Positions 20,199 through 30,031 of a DNA stretch of 64,000 nucleotides are shown one piece after another. A program made the position numbers and the translations under genes. Under the pieces are notes generated by a model. That model saw only the letters and a program-made list of their open reading frames with translations, did no database searches and was not told where the DNA came from. Where the stretch lies: the NCBI GenBank assembly GCA_000474255.1, contig BATO01000025.1:1-64000 (forward strand). Reading direction: 5' to 3'. Each line of letters begins with the position of its first letter. Position 1 is the first letter of the stretch. The DNA is from Aquipseudomonas alcaligenes MRY13-0052. GTDB taxonomy: Bacteria > Pseudomonadota > Gammaproteobacteria > Pseudomonadales > Pseudomonadaceae.

Positions 20199-21218
20199 CT
20201 AGGTCCCCGCCGTCATCTTGAAGATGCCCTGGGCGTTGCTGCTGTCGAAGGCGAGGTCGATGCGGCCATTGTCCTCGTCGACCTTGCGCTGGATGAATTC
20301 GACGAAGGAACCGGGCACCTGGCGCTGTACCCTGGCGCCGGCCGCATCGATGAATTCGCGCTCCACCTGCACCGCGCGGTAGGCGGTCTGCATCACCCGG
20401 CCGGAGCTGGAGACCTCGATGCTGGCCTTCATCGGCCGGCCCTGGGCGTTCTGCTCGGTGACCACCTGTTCCAGGTCGGCGACGCGGTCGGTGAGGTGGT
20501 TGAACATGTTGCCCTCGGTGGCGATCCAGGCCATCTCGGCGCTTTCCTCGCGCAGCAGTTCGTAGTCGCTTTCCAGCGGCGCACCGTGTTGGCAGCCGAA
20601 GGCGTCGAACAGCGCCGGCAACAGGTCGAGGGCCTGCTCGCGGCTGCAGTGGCGGGTGCGCCAAAGCTGGTCGAGGATCGCCAGGTGGCGGGGCTGCAGC
20701 GGGTCGCGGCTGCTGCCCACCACGCGGCTGACCGCCCGCTGGAAGGCTTCGCCAAAGCGCCCCGGGTGCAGCTCGGAGACGAAGAACTGGGCGATGTCCT
20801 CGGGCAGGTCCAGTTGCCGGTAGGCGTAGCCGGTCATGTTCAGGCGGGTCAGCGGGTAGGTGCGCACGTCGGTGAAGCCCAGGGGCTCGAGGATGCGCAC
20901 GAAGGCCTGGCGGCCACGGGGCAGGGCGCCGTTGTCGGGCCAGTCCACGGTGCGGATGGCGCCGTGGTCGAACAGCACCTGGCGGCCGGCGGCCCGTTGT
21001 TCCTCGACGTAGGTGCGGCCGATGGGCACCGCCTCTACCAGCTTGTGGAACAGACAGAGGTTCAGCGCTTCGGCCAGCCAGGCGCGGTGGATGCGTACCT
21101 CCTCGAAGGTGAAGCCGTCCAGGGCGGCGGGCACTTCGACGTGGGCGTCGACCCAGCGGGCGGCGGGCTCGCCGAGCACATGGGCGACCAGGGGCAGGAG
21201 GCGTTCACGGGTGTTCAT
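20199..21218 (-). CDS. DUF1338 (HglS-like) protein, probable 2-oxoadipate dioxygenase/decarboxylase
   Basis: A 339-residue protein with the DUF1338 signature: a metal-site histidine in VLFDHGAIRTV (near residue 85), ILEPLGFTDVRTYPLTRLNMTGYAYR, and FVSELHPGRF. Characterised relatives convert 2-oxoadipate to D-2-hydroxyglutarate with release of CO2, the last special step of D-lysine/pipecolate catabolism. It is shorter than the about 460-residue YdcJ/HglS of P. putida and is closer in layout to the short form, so the activity is inferred. Neighbouring LysR, amaB and amaA genes strongly support that role. Start ATG 21218; GTG 21224 is possible. Confidence 0.68.
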   Translation of the reverse strand: MNTRERLLPLVAHVLGEPAARWVDAHVEVPAALDGFTFEEVRIHRAWLAEALNLCLFHKLVEAVPIGRTYVEEQRAAGRQVLFDHGAIRTVDWPDNGALPRGRQAFVRILEPLGFTDVRTYPLTRLNMTGYAYRQLDLPEDIAQFFVSELHPGRFGEAFQRAVSRVVGSSRDPLQPRHLAILDQLWRTRHCSREQALDLLPALFDAFGCQHGAPLESDYELLREESAEMAWIATEGNMFNHLTDRVADLEQVVTEQNAQGRPMKASIEVSSSGRVMQTAYRAVQVEREFIDAAGARVQRQVPGSFVEFIQRKVDEDNGRIDLAFDSSNAQGIFKMTAGT

Positions 21219-21338
21219 CGGCACGGGCTCGGGGGTGGCTGTACGGGCCTGCTATCCAAGCAGCCGGGCTGGCGCGGGGCAAACGAAAAAATCCGGCGGG
21301 TTCATTCCGTTTTTTCCTGAATGAGCGGCTGGCGCTGC

Positions 21339-22235
21339 CTAGGCCTCGTTATCCAGCTGCTCCAGCATCCAGCGCACGAAGTCGCGCACCTTGGGCACCT
21401 CGGCGGCGTGCTCGGGGTAGGCCAGGTAATAGGCGTTGCGGCTGGGCATGGCGTGGTCCCAGGGGATCACCAGCTTGCCCTCGTCCAGCTCCTCTTCCAC
21501 CAGGAAGCGTGGCAGCAGCGCCACGCCGCAGCCGGCCTGGGCCGCGCGGATGCACATGTAGGAGGTGTCGAAGCGCGGCCCGTGGTAGCTGTGCTCGGTG
21601 TGCCGGCCCTGGTTCTGGAACCACTCGTGCCAGGCCTCCGGGCGGGTGGCGTTCTGCAGCAGCACCAGGGTGGTGAGCTGGGCGGGGTCGGTGAAGGGCT
21701 CGGCGGGCAGGGCCGACGGCGCGCAGACCGGTACCACTTCCTCGCTGAACAGGCGGATGCACTCCGCCCCCGGCAGCGCGCCCTGGCCGAAGAACAGCGC
21801 CACGTCGGCGCGGCCCTGGAGCAGGGCGTCCGGCTCCAGCTCGTTGCGCACGTCCAGGTGGATATTGGGGTGGCGCAGGCGCCAGCCCTTGAGCCGGGGG
21901 ATCAGCCAGCGCGCGCCGAAGGTGGGCGGGGTGGCCACGCGCAGCACTTCGGTTTCGCCGCCGTAGGACAGCATGTAGTGGGTGGACATCTCCACCTGGG
22001 TGAGGATCTTGCGCACCTCGGAGAGGTACAGCGAGCCCGCCGGGGTCAGTTGCAGGCGCCGGCGCACACGGCGGAACAGCAGGTGCTGGAGCATCTCCTC
22101 CAGCTGCGCCACCTGCTTGCTGACCGCGCTCTGGGTCAGGGCCAGTTCCTCCGAGGCGCGGGTGAAGCTGAGGTGGCGCGCCACGGCTTCGAAGCACTGC
22201 AGGGCGGTGAGTGAGGGCATGTGGCGCTTGAGCAT
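21339..22235 (-). CDS. LysR family transcriptional regulator, likely controlling amaB-amaA
   Basis: A 298-residue LysR-type regulator with an N-terminal winged helix-turn-helix (residues 6-65, FTRASEELALTQSAVSKQVAQLEE) and a C-terminal effector domain. It is transcribed divergently from amaB with 124 bases between the start codons, the usual arrangement for autoregulation and control of the neighbour. It occupies the position of the LysR gene beside amaAB in other pseudomonads. The ligand is presumably pipecolate or 2-aminoadipate (inference). Confidence 0.9.
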   Translation of the reverse strand: MLKRHMPSLTALQCFEAVARHLSFTRASEELALTQSAVSKQVAQLEEMLQHLLFRRVRRRLQLTPAGSLYLSEVRKILTQVEMSTHYMLSYGGETEVLRVATPPTFGARWLIPRLKGWRLRHPNIHLDVRNELEPDALLQGRADVALFFGQGALPGAECIRLFSEEVVPVCAPSALPAEPFTDPAQLTTLVLLQNATRPEAWHEWFQNQGRHTEHSYHGPRFDTSYMCIRAAQAGCGVALLPRFLVEEELDEGKLVIPWDHAMPSRNAYYLAYPEHAAEVPKVRDFVRWMLEQLDNEA

Positions 22236-22359
22236 GATGGGGCCGCCGGGTTCATGAGCAAAAGGAATGATATGTGGAGCAAAGGTCGTTTGTTGGCAAG
22301 CCCCCGGTGCGGCTAATACTGGCGCCGACCTTTTTCCGAAGCGCTTTCCAGGAGTTCCA

Positions 22360-23850
22360 ATGGTTGCTGCATTGCTAGACCGCCTAGGCGTCGACCCGAA
22401 GCTCTACCAACAGGGCGACCACGCCGTGCACACCCCCATCGACGGCAGCCGCATCGCCCGTGTGCAGCTGGAGGGCCGCGCCGAGGTCGAGGGCAAGATC
22501 GCCCTCGCCGCCGAAGCCTTTCAGGCCTGGCGCAAGGTGCCGGCGCCGCGCCGTGGCGAGCTGATCCGCCAGTTTGGCGAGGTGCTCCGTGAGCACAAGG
22601 CCGCCCTCGGCGAGCTGGTGTCCTGGGAAGCCGGCAAGATCACCCAGGAAGGCCTGGGCGAAGTGCAGGAAATGATCGACATCTGCGACTTCGCCGTCGG
22701 CCTGTCGCGCCAGCTCTACGGCCTGACCATCGCCTCCGAGCGCCCCGGCCACCACATGCGCGAGACCTGGCAGCCCCTGGGCGTGGTCGGCATCATCAGC
22801 GCCTTCAACTTCCCCGTCGCGGTCTGGTCGTGGAACGCCGCGCTGGCGCTGGTCTGCGGCAACCCGGTGCTGTGGAAGCCCTCGGAGAAGACCCCGCTCA
22901 CCGCCCTGGCCTGCCAGGCGCTGTTCGAACGCGTGGCGAAGAACTTCGACGGTGCCCCGGCGCACCTCAGCCAGGTGCTGATCGGTGATCGCGAGGCCGG
23001 CGAGGCGCTGGTGGACGACCCCCGCGTGGCCCTGGTCAGTGCCACCGGCAGCACCCGCATGGGCCGCGAAGTGGCACCGCGCGTGGCCGCCCGCTTCGCC
23101 CGCAGCATCCTCGAGCTGGGCGGTAACAACGCCATGATCCTGGCCCCCAGCGCCGACCTCGACCTGGCGGTGCGCGCCATCCTCTTCAGCGCCGTCGGCA
23201 CCGCCGGCCAGCGCTGCACCACCCTGCGCCGGCTGATCGCCCACGAGTCGGTGCGCGACGAGATCGTCCGCCGCCTGCAGGCCGCCTACGCCAAGGTGCG
23301 CATCGGCCACCCGCTGCAGGGCAACCTGATCGGCCCGCTGATCGACAAGGCCGGTTTCGACGCCATGCAGCGCGCCCTCGAACAGGCCCGCGCCGAGGGG
23401 GGCGAGGTGTTCGGTGGCGAGCGCCAGCTGGCCGGCGAATTCCCCGACGCTTATTACGTCTCGCCGGCCATCGTGCAGATGCCCGGGCAGAGCGCAGTGG
23501 TGCGCCACGAGACCTTCGCGCCGATTCTCTATGTGGTCGGCTACCGCGATTTCGACGACGCGCTGCGCCTCAACAACGAAGTGCCCCAGGGCCTGTCGTC
23601 CTGCCTGTTCACCACCGATGTGCGCGAGGCCGAGCTGTTCACCTCGGCGGTGGGCAGCGACTGCGGCATCGCCAATGTCAACATCGGCCCCAGCGGCGCG
23701 GAGATCGGCGGCGCCTTCGGTGGCGAGAAGGAGACCGGTGGCGGGCGCGAGTCCGGCTCGGATTCCTGGAAGGCCTACATGCGCCGGCAGACCGCCACGG
23801 TGAACTACTCCCACGAACTGCCGCTGGCCCAGGGCATCACCTTCGACTGA
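22360..23850 (+). CDS. amaB: L-delta1-piperideine-6-carboxylate (2-aminoadipate semialdehyde) dehydrogenase
   Basis: A 496-residue NAD(P)-dependent aldehyde dehydrogenase oxidising the semialdehyde form of piperideine-6-carboxylate to 2-aminoadipate. It shows ELGGNNAMI (active-site glutamate region) and the catalytic cysteine in GQRCTTLRR. The N-terminus (VAALLDRLGVDPKLY) matches AmaB as I recall it. Start ATG 22360 has CAGGAG upstream; a longer in-frame start at 22267 is rejected. It is 29 bases before amaA, in the same operon. Confidence 0.9.
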   Translation: MVAALLDRLGVDPKLYQQGDHAVHTPIDGSRIARVQLEGRAEVEGKIALAAEAFQAWRKVPAPRRGELIRQFGEVLREHKAALGELVSWEAGKITQEGLGEVQEMIDICDFAVGLSRQLYGLTIASERPGHHMRETWQPLGVVGIISAFNFPVAVWSWNAALALVCGNPVLWKPSEKTPLTALACQALFERVAKNFDGAPAHLSQVLIGDREAGEALVDDPRVALVSATGSTRMGREVAPRVAARFARSILELGGNNAMILAPSADLDLAVRAILFSAVGTAGQRCTTLRRLIAHESVRDEIVRRLQAAYAKVRIGHPLQGNLIGPLIDKAGFDAMQRALEQARAEGGEVFGGERQLAGEFPDAYYVSPAIVQMPGQSAVVRHETFAPILYVVGYRDFDDALRLNNEVPQGLSSCLFTTDVREAELFTSAVGSDCGIANVNIGPSGAEIGGAFGGEKETGGGRESGSDSWKAYMRRQTATVNYSHELPLAQGITFD

Positions 23851-23879
23851 CCGGGCCGCCGCCCTAAGGAATGCCGTCC

Positions 23880-25163
23880 ATGCCCCTGCGCCAGGAGTGC
23901 CTCTGGGAGTATCTGACGCCGGCGCTGCCGAAGACCGAGACGCTGAACGGCGAGGTTCGCGCCGATGTCTGCGTCATCGGCGGCGGCATCACCGGGCTCA
24001 ACGCCGCCATCCGCCTGCTGGAACAGGGCAAGCGGGTCTGCGTGCTGGAGGCCCATGAAGTGGGCCACGGCGGTTCGGGGCGCAACGTCGGGCTGGTCAA
24101 TGCCGGGCTGTGGATTCCGCCGGACGAGATCGAAGCGGGCCTGGGCGAGCAGGTCGGTGCCCAGCTCAACCGCACCCTGGGCGGCGCGCCGGCGAAGGTC
24201 TTCGCGGTGATCGAGAAGTACGGCATCGAGTGCCAGTTGCGTCGCGAAGGCACCCTGCACATGGCCCACAACGCCCGGGGCCAGGCCGACCTCGCCAGCC
24301 GCTGCGAGCAATGGCAGCGCCGTGGTGCGCCGGTGGAACTGCTCACCGGCCAGGCCTGCCGGGATGCCACCGGCACCGAGCGTATCGCTGCCGCGCTGCT
24401 CGACCGTCGCGCCGGCACCCTCAACCCCATGGCCTACACCCGGGGCCTGGCCCAGGCGGTGCGCTACCTGGGCGGCTCGCTGTTCCAGCACAGCGCCGTG
24501 TCCCGCCTGGAGCGCCAGGGCGATGCCTGGTGTGTGGTCACCGAACACGGCAGCGTGATCGCCCCGCAGGTGGTGATCGCCTCCAACGCCTACACCGAAG
24601 GCGAGTGGACCGAGCTGCGCCGCAACTTCTTCCCCGGCTACTACTACCAGGTCGCCTCCGAGCCCCTGCACGGCGAGGCGGCGGCGCGCATCCTGCCGGG
24701 CGGGCAGGGTTCCTGGGACACGCGCCAGGTGCTCAGCAGCATCCGCCGCGACGCCGACGGCCGCCTGCTGCTGGGCAGCCTGGGCAACGGCACGCGCAAG
24801 CCCTTGTGGTTCCTCCAGGCCTGGGCCGATCGCATCCAGGGCCATTACTTCCCCTACCTGGGCAAGGTGCAGTGGGACTTCAGCTGGACCGGCTGTATCG
24901 CCTTCACCCCCGACCACCTGATGCGCCTGTTCGAGCCGGCGCCGGGCCTGGTGGCGGTGACCGGTTACAACGGTCGTGGCGTGACCACCGGCACCGTGGT
25001 CGGCCAGGCCTTCGCCGACTTCCTCAGCAGCGGTTCCGCCGCCTCGCTGCCCATGCCCTTCCAGCCGATGCGCGATGTCGGCGCACCGGCGCTGCGCAGT
25101 GGGCTCTACGAGCTCGGCTTCTCGCTGTACCACGCGGGCCAGTGCTTGCGCGTGGTGATCTGA
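23880..25163 (+). CDS. amaA: L-pipecolate oxidase (FAD-dependent)
   Basis: A 427-residue D-amino-acid-oxidase-fold flavoprotein that oxidises L-pipecolate to delta1-piperideine-6-carboxylate, the substrate of AmaB. The dinucleotide-binding motif is VCVIGGGITGLNAA near residue 28, followed by a glutamate at the end of strand 2 (VCVLEA). The C-terminus has the GYNGRGVTTGT FAD-contact motif. ATG 23880 is preferred because AAGGA lies 9 bases upstream; the ATG at 23871 abuts the Shine-Dalgarno. Confidence 0.87.
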   Translation: MPLRQECLWEYLTPALPKTETLNGEVRADVCVIGGGITGLNAAIRLLEQGKRVCVLEAHEVGHGGSGRNVGLVNAGLWIPPDEIEAGLGEQVGAQLNRTLGGAPAKVFAVIEKYGIECQLRREGTLHMAHNARGQADLASRCEQWQRRGAPVELLTGQACRDATGTERIAAALLDRRAGTLNPMAYTRGLAQAVRYLGGSLFQHSAVSRLERQGDAWCVVTEHGSVIAPQVVIASNAYTEGEWTELRRNFFPGYYYQVASEPLHGEAAARILPGGQGSWDTRQVLSSIRRDADGRLLLGSLGNGTRKPLWFLQAWADRIQGHYFPYLGKVQWDFSWTGCIAFTPDHLMRLFEPAPGLVAVTGYNGRGVTTGTVVGQAFADFLSSGSAASLPMPFQPMRDVGAPALRSGLYELGFSLYHAGQCLRVVI

Positions 25164-25252
25164 AACGGGTTTTCTTCACACTGCATCGACATGGAGCGGC
25201 CGTCCTGGCCGCCATGCACTAGCCTGTATTGGTGCGTCAGCGCGCTTGCCGC

Positions 25253-25267
25253 GCACCAGCGGTGTGC
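25253..25267 (+). promoter_or_regulatory. NtrC-type dyad upstream of the sigma-54 promoter
   Basis: GCAC-N7-GTGC with both half-sites perfect, about 200 bases upstream of the -24 element at 25463. Another GGTGCG / CGCACC inverted pair spans 25231-25257. Between the dyad and the promoter, GGTTGC occurs five times (25295, 25316, 25351, 25361, 25384), possibly sites for a second activator. Confidence 0.5.
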
Positions 25268-25462
25268 ACTTCGGTGACAGTGACGGTTACGGCAGGTTGC
25301 GCTTTTCGCGCAGTGGGTTGCTATTCCTTTGCGAGCCTGGCTTTGCGTTGGGTTGCGCTAGGTTGCACCAAGTGTTTTTGCCGGGTTGCACGTGCGCGCC
25401 GCTCCGCATTTCAGAGGGGGTGGGCGGGCTGCCCAGGGTTTTTTCCTACAACAAAAAATGAG

Positions 25463-25478
25463 TGGCACGACGCTTGCT
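25463..25478 (+). promoter_or_regulatory. Sigma-54 (-24/-12) promoter of the HAAT transporter operon
   Basis: TGGCACG-ACGC-TTGCT is a full match to the RpoN consensus TGGCACG-N4-TTGCW, with GG and GC separated by exactly 10 bases. The start codon of the binding-protein gene is 83 bases downstream. Apart from the regulatory sequences described, nothing else is visible in the 25164-25560 gap. Confidence 0.9.
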
Positions 25479-25482
25479 CAAA

Positions 25483-25517
25483 GAACTTCCTGTTAGTTGA
25501 GGAACTTCCCGTTAGTT
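25483..25517 (+). repeat. Two tandem 16-base repeats at the predicted transcription start
   Basis: GAACTTCCTGTTAGTT at 25483-25498 is repeated with one change at 25502-25517, a 19-base period (nearly two helical turns). The pair covers the predicted start site of the sigma-54 promoter and the early leader, so it could be an operator or a leader RNA feature. Confidence 0.7.
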
Positions 25518-25560
25518 CGAGTATCGCGCCATCACATAACCCCTCAGGAGCAAAACTCCC

Positions 25561-26682
25561 ATGCCTCACAAGACTTTCAAGAAAGGTATTTTGGCTGTTG
25601 CGGTTACCAGTGTTCTGAGCTTGTCCAACCTTGCTTTCGCTGACGTGGTCATCGGCGTCGCCGGTCCTCACACCGGCGCCAACGCCTCCTTCGGTGAGCA
25701 GTACTGGCGCGGCGCGAGCCAGGCCGCCGAGGACATCAACGCCGCCGGTGGGGTCAACGGCGAGAAGATCAAGCTGGTCAAGGCGGACGATGCCTGCGAA
25801 CCCAAGCAGGCCGTGGCCGTGGCCAACCGCCTGGTGGACCAGGACAAGGCCATCGGCGTGGTCGGTCACTTCTGCTCCTCCTCCACTATCCCGGCGTCGG
25901 AGATCTACGACGAGGCCGGCATCATCGCCATCACCCCCGGCTCCACCAACCCGCAGGTCACCGAGCGCGGCCTGACCGGCATGTTCCGCATGTGCGGCCG
26001 TGACGACCAGCAGGGCATCGTCGCCGGCGACTACATCGTCGACGTGCTCAAGGCCAAGAAGGTCGCGATCATCCACGACAAGGACACCTACGGGCAGGGC
26101 CTGGCCGACGCCACCAAGGCGCAACTGGCCAAGCGCGGCGTGAAGGAAGTGCTGTACGAAGGCCTGACCCGTGGCGAGAAGGACTTCAACGCCCTGGTCA
26201 CCAAGATCCGCGCCACCGGTGCCGAGGTCGTCTATTTCGGTGGCCTGCACCCCGAGGCCGGCCCGCTGGTCCGGCAGATGCGCGAGCAGGGCCTGACCGC
26301 CAAGTTCCTCTCCGGCGACGGCATCGTCACCGACGAACTGGTCACCACTGCCGGCGGCCCGCAGTACACCAAGGGCGTGCTGATGACCTTCGGCGCCGAC
26401 CCCCGCAAGATCGCCGACGGCAAGGCCGTGATCGAGAAATTCCGTGCCGGCGGCTTCGAGCCGGAGGGCTACACCCTGTACGCCTATGCCTCCCTGCAGG
26501 CCCTGGCTGCCGCCTTCAACGGCGCCGGTGCCAACGAAGGCGCCAAGGCCAGCGAATGGCTGAAGGCGAACCCGGTGCAAACCGTGATGGGCAAGAAGGA
26601 GTGGGACGGCAAGGGCGACCTGAAGGTCTCCGACTACGTGATCTACGAATGGGATGAGCAAGGCAAGTACCACCAGCAGTAA
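25561..26682 (+). CDS. HAAT-type (branched-chain amino acid family) ABC transporter substrate-binding protein
   Basis: A 373-residue periplasmic binding protein of the LivJ/LivK type. It has a signal peptide of about 27 residues ending NLAFA, then DVVIGVAGPHTGANASFGEQ. CAGGAG lies upstream of the ATG. Position next to amaA and a P2C-reductase-like gene suggests a lysine-derived or pipecolate-like ligand rather than leucine, but sequence alone does not decide this. Expression should depend on RpoN (promoter at 25463). Confidence 0.9.
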   Translation: MPHKTFKKGILAVAVTSVLSLSNLAFADVVIGVAGPHTGANASFGEQYWRGASQAAEDINAAGGVNGEKIKLVKADDACEPKQAVAVANRLVDQDKAIGVVGHFCSSSTIPASEIYDEAGIIAITPGSTNPQVTERGLTGMFRMCGRDDQQGIVAGDYIVDVLKAKKVAIIHDKDTYGQGLADATKAQLAKRGVKEVLYEGLTRGEKDFNALVTKIRATGAEVVYFGGLHPEAGPLVRQMREQGLTAKFLSGDGIVTDELVTTAGGPQYTKGVLMTFGADPRKIADGKAVIEKFRAGGFEPEGYTLYAYASLQALAAAFNGAGANEGAKASEWLKANPVQTVMGKKEWDGKGDLKVSDYVIYEWDEQGKYHQQ

Positions 26683-26952
26683 ACCGGGCCTGGCTGCGCG
26701 TCGGCCGGGGCCACTCGGCTCCGGCTCGCTCAGCCCCGGTTCTTCGTTTGCTGTACTGGCTCGGCCGGCTGACCAGGCGCCACACGCGCCCGGCCAGCCG
26801 GTGTATTCCGGGTGGCTGCTGAAACCTCTCCCTGCTTGTGCCGCGCAGATGACTGCCGACGTAATCCAGTGATCCAGTTCAGTGGTACCCGTCTGATTCC
26901 ACTCGCGGAGGCTGGCCGAACCCCAGGCCGGTCCCCCAGAAGACGAGACTGA
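26683..26952 (+). other. Gap between binding protein and permease genes with GC-rich hairpin
   Basis: A 270-base untranslated stretch inside the operon. CCGGGGC (26705-26711) pairs with GCCCCGG (26733-26739) just after the binding-protein stop. This probably protects the upstream message or partly stops transcription so that the binding protein is made in excess. No gene is seen in it. Confidence 0.5.
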
Positions 26953-27870
<918 letters not shown>

Positions 27871-27872
27871 GC

Positions 27873-29159
27873 ATGTCCTCTGCCATCGCTAGAAAACCCA
27901 TCGATATCAAGAAGTGCATCGTCGATGCGGTGCTCGCCGGGCTGCTGGCGCTCATCGTCTTCGGCCCCATCGTCGGCGTGGTGCTCGACGGCTACAGCTT
28001 CAACCTGGAGTTCGGCCGTGTCGGCTGGATGATCGGCATCGTCATGCTCGGCCGCTTCCTGCTCAGCCTGTACCTGCAGAGCGCCGGTGGCTCCGCGTTG
28101 CTGGAGCGTTTCGAAAGCGCCGGCTCCGGCGTCCATGTGCGCTCGCCGGACTTCAAGAGCAACCTGCGCTGGGTGCTGCCGCTGATCCTGGTGGCGGCGG
28201 TGATCTTCCCGTTCTTCGCCAGCAAGTACCTGCTGGCGGTGGTCATCCTCGGGCTGATCTACGTGCTGCTGGGCCTGGGGTTGAACATAGTGGTGGGCCT
28301 CGCCGGCCTGCTCGACCTGGGCTACGTGGCCTTCTACGCCATCGGCGCCTACGGCCTGGCGCTCGGCTACCAGTACCTGGGGCTGGGCTTCTGGACGGTG
28401 CTGCCGCTGTCGGCCCTGGCCGCCGCGCTGGCGGGTTGCCTGCTGGGCTTCCCGGTGCTGCGCATGCACGGCGACTACCTGGCCATCGTCACCCTGGGCT
28501 TCGGCGAGATCATTCGCCTGGTGCTCAACAACTGGCTGAACTTCACCGGCGGTCCCAACGGCATGCCGGTGCCCTCGCCGACCTTCCTCGGCCTGGAATT
28601 CGGCCGTCGCGCCAAGGACGGGGGCGTGCCTTTCCATGAGTTCTTCGGCATCGCCTACAACCCCAACCTGAAGTTCCTGTTCATCTACGTGGTGCTGTTC
28701 CTGGTGGTGATGCTGGTGCTCTACATCAAGCACCGCCTGACCCGCATGCCCGTCGGCCGCGCCTGGGAAGCGTTGCGCGAGGACGAGATCGCCTGCCGCT
28801 CCCTGGGCCTCAACCACGTGCTGGTGAAGCTCTCCGCCTTCACCCTGGGCGCCTCCACCGCTGGCCTGGCCGGGGTGTTCTTCGCCAGCTACCAGGGCTT
28901 CGTCAACCCGTCGTCCTTCACCTTCTTCGAGTCGGCGCTGATCCTCGCCATCGTGGTGCTGGGCGGCATGGGCTCGACCGTGGGGGTGGTGATCGCCGCC
29001 TTCGTCCTCACCGTCGCTCCGGAGTTGCTGCGCAGCTTCGCCGACTACCGGGTGCTGCTGTTCGGCATCCTCATGGTGGTGATGATGATCTGGCGACCGC
29101 GCGGGCTGATCCGCATCAGCCGCAGTGGCTTCACCCCGCGTAAAGGAGTAGCGCCATGA
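27873..29159 (+). CDS. HAAT-type ABC transporter permease (LivM-like)
   Basis: A 428-residue permease with an N-terminal extension of about 100 residues holding two extra hydrophobic segments, as in LivM. The core follows (GLGLNIVVGLAGLLDLGYVAFYAIGAYG, and LGGMGSTVGVVIAA near the C-terminus). ATG 27873 is chosen from the short gap to the previous stop. The last four bases overlap the LivG-like gene (ATGA). Confidence 0.92.
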   Translation: MSSAIARKPIDIKKCIVDAVLAGLLALIVFGPIVGVVLDGYSFNLEFGRVGWMIGIVMLGRFLLSLYLQSAGGSALLERFESAGSGVHVRSPDFKSNLRWVLPLILVAAVIFPFFASKYLLAVVILGLIYVLLGLGLNIVVGLAGLLDLGYVAFYAIGAYGLALGYQYLGLGFWTVLPLSALAAALAGCLLGFPVLRMHGDYLAIVTLGFGEIIRLVLNNWLNFTGGPNGMPVPSPTFLGLEFGRRAKDGGVPFHEFFGIAYNPNLKFLFIYVVLFLVVMLVLYIKHRLTRMPVGRAWEALREDEIACRSLGLNHVLVKLSAFTLGASTAGLAGVFFASYQGFVNPSSFTFFESALILAIVVLGGMGSTVGVVIAAFVLTVAPELLRSFADYRVLLFGILMVVMMIWRPRGLIRISRSGFTPRKGVAP

Positions 29160-30031
29160 GCGACGACAACATCCTCAGCGTCGAACGCCTGATGATGCAC
29201 TTCGGCGGCATCAAGGCGCTCAACGACGTCAGCCTCGACATCAAGCGCCATTCCATTTCCGCCCTGATCGGCCCCAACGGCGCCGGCAAGACCACGGTGT
29301 TCAACTGCCTCACCGGCTTCTACAAGGCCACCGGCGGCAGCATCAAGCTCAACGCCCGGGGCACCAGCACCGACGTGATCAAGGTGCTGGGCGAACCCTT
29401 CCAGGCCACCGACTTCATCAACCCGGCGCAGTTCGGCAGCCGCCTCTGGTTCAAGATGTTCGGCGGCACCCACCTGGTGAACCGCGCCGGCCTCGCGCGC
29501 ACCTTCCAGAACATCCGCCTGTTCCGGGAAATGTCGGTGGTGGAAAACCTGCTGGTGGCCCAGCACATGTGGGTCAACCGCAACCTGCTGGCCGGCATCC
29601 TCAACACCCCGGGCTTCCGCCGCGCCGAGGAAGACGCGCTGAACCACGCCTTCTACTGGCTGGAGGTGGTGGACCTGGTGGACTGCGCCAACCGCCTGGC
29701 CGGCGAACTCTCCTACGGGCAGCAACGCCGCCTGGAGATCGCCCGCGCCATGTGCACGCGGCCGCAACTGATCTGCCTGGACGAACCCGCCGCCGGCCTC
29801 AACCCGGCGGAAACCGAGGCGCTCAGCCGGATCATCCGCAAGCTGCGCGACGAACACGAACTGACCGTACTGCTGATCGAGCACGACATGGGCATGGTAA
29901 TGAGCATTTCCGACCACATCGTGGTGCTGGACCACGGCGTGGTGATCTCCCAGGGCGGCCCCGAGGCGATCCGCAACGATCCGAAGGTGATAGCCGCCTA
30001 CCTGGGCGCCGACGAGGAGGAAGTGGCATGA
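29156..30031 (+). CDS. HAAT-type ABC transporter ATP-binding protein (LivG-like)
   Basis: A 291-residue ATPase with Walker A GPNGAGKT, signature LSYGQQRRLEIARAM, Walker B LICLDEPAAGLNP and the LivG-type insertion between them (residues about 60-105). It pairs with the LivF-like ATPase to drive uptake. It overlaps both neighbours by four bases. Confidence 0.93.
   Translation: MSDDNILSVERLMMHFGGIKALNDVSLDIKRHSISALIGPNGAGKTTVFNCLTGFYKATGGSIKLNARGTSTDVIKVLGEPFQATDFINPAQFGSRLWFKMFGGTHLVNRAGLARTFQNIRLFREMSVVENLLVAQHMWVNRNLLAGILNTPGFRRAEEDALNHAFYWLEVVDLVDCANRLAGELSYGQQRRLEIARAMCTRPQLICLDEPAAGLNPAETEALSRIIRKLRDEHELTVLLIEHDMGMVMSISDHIVVLDHGVVISQGGPEAIRNDPKVIAAYLGADEEEVA

Noticed and set aside
19879-20202. 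Protein gene inside the TIR element (frame containing NDDGAREVW and KRDSPGW)
   Set aside because: A few peptide stretches are shared with copy 2, but the frame is shifted by block insertions between the copies and lacks a ribosome binding site. The similarity is explained by DNA conservation.
25229-25618. Short open frames over the sigma-54 promoter region
   Set aside because: They have no Shine-Dalgarno and run into the binding-protein gene in another frame. The promoter, enhancer and repeats account for this stretch.
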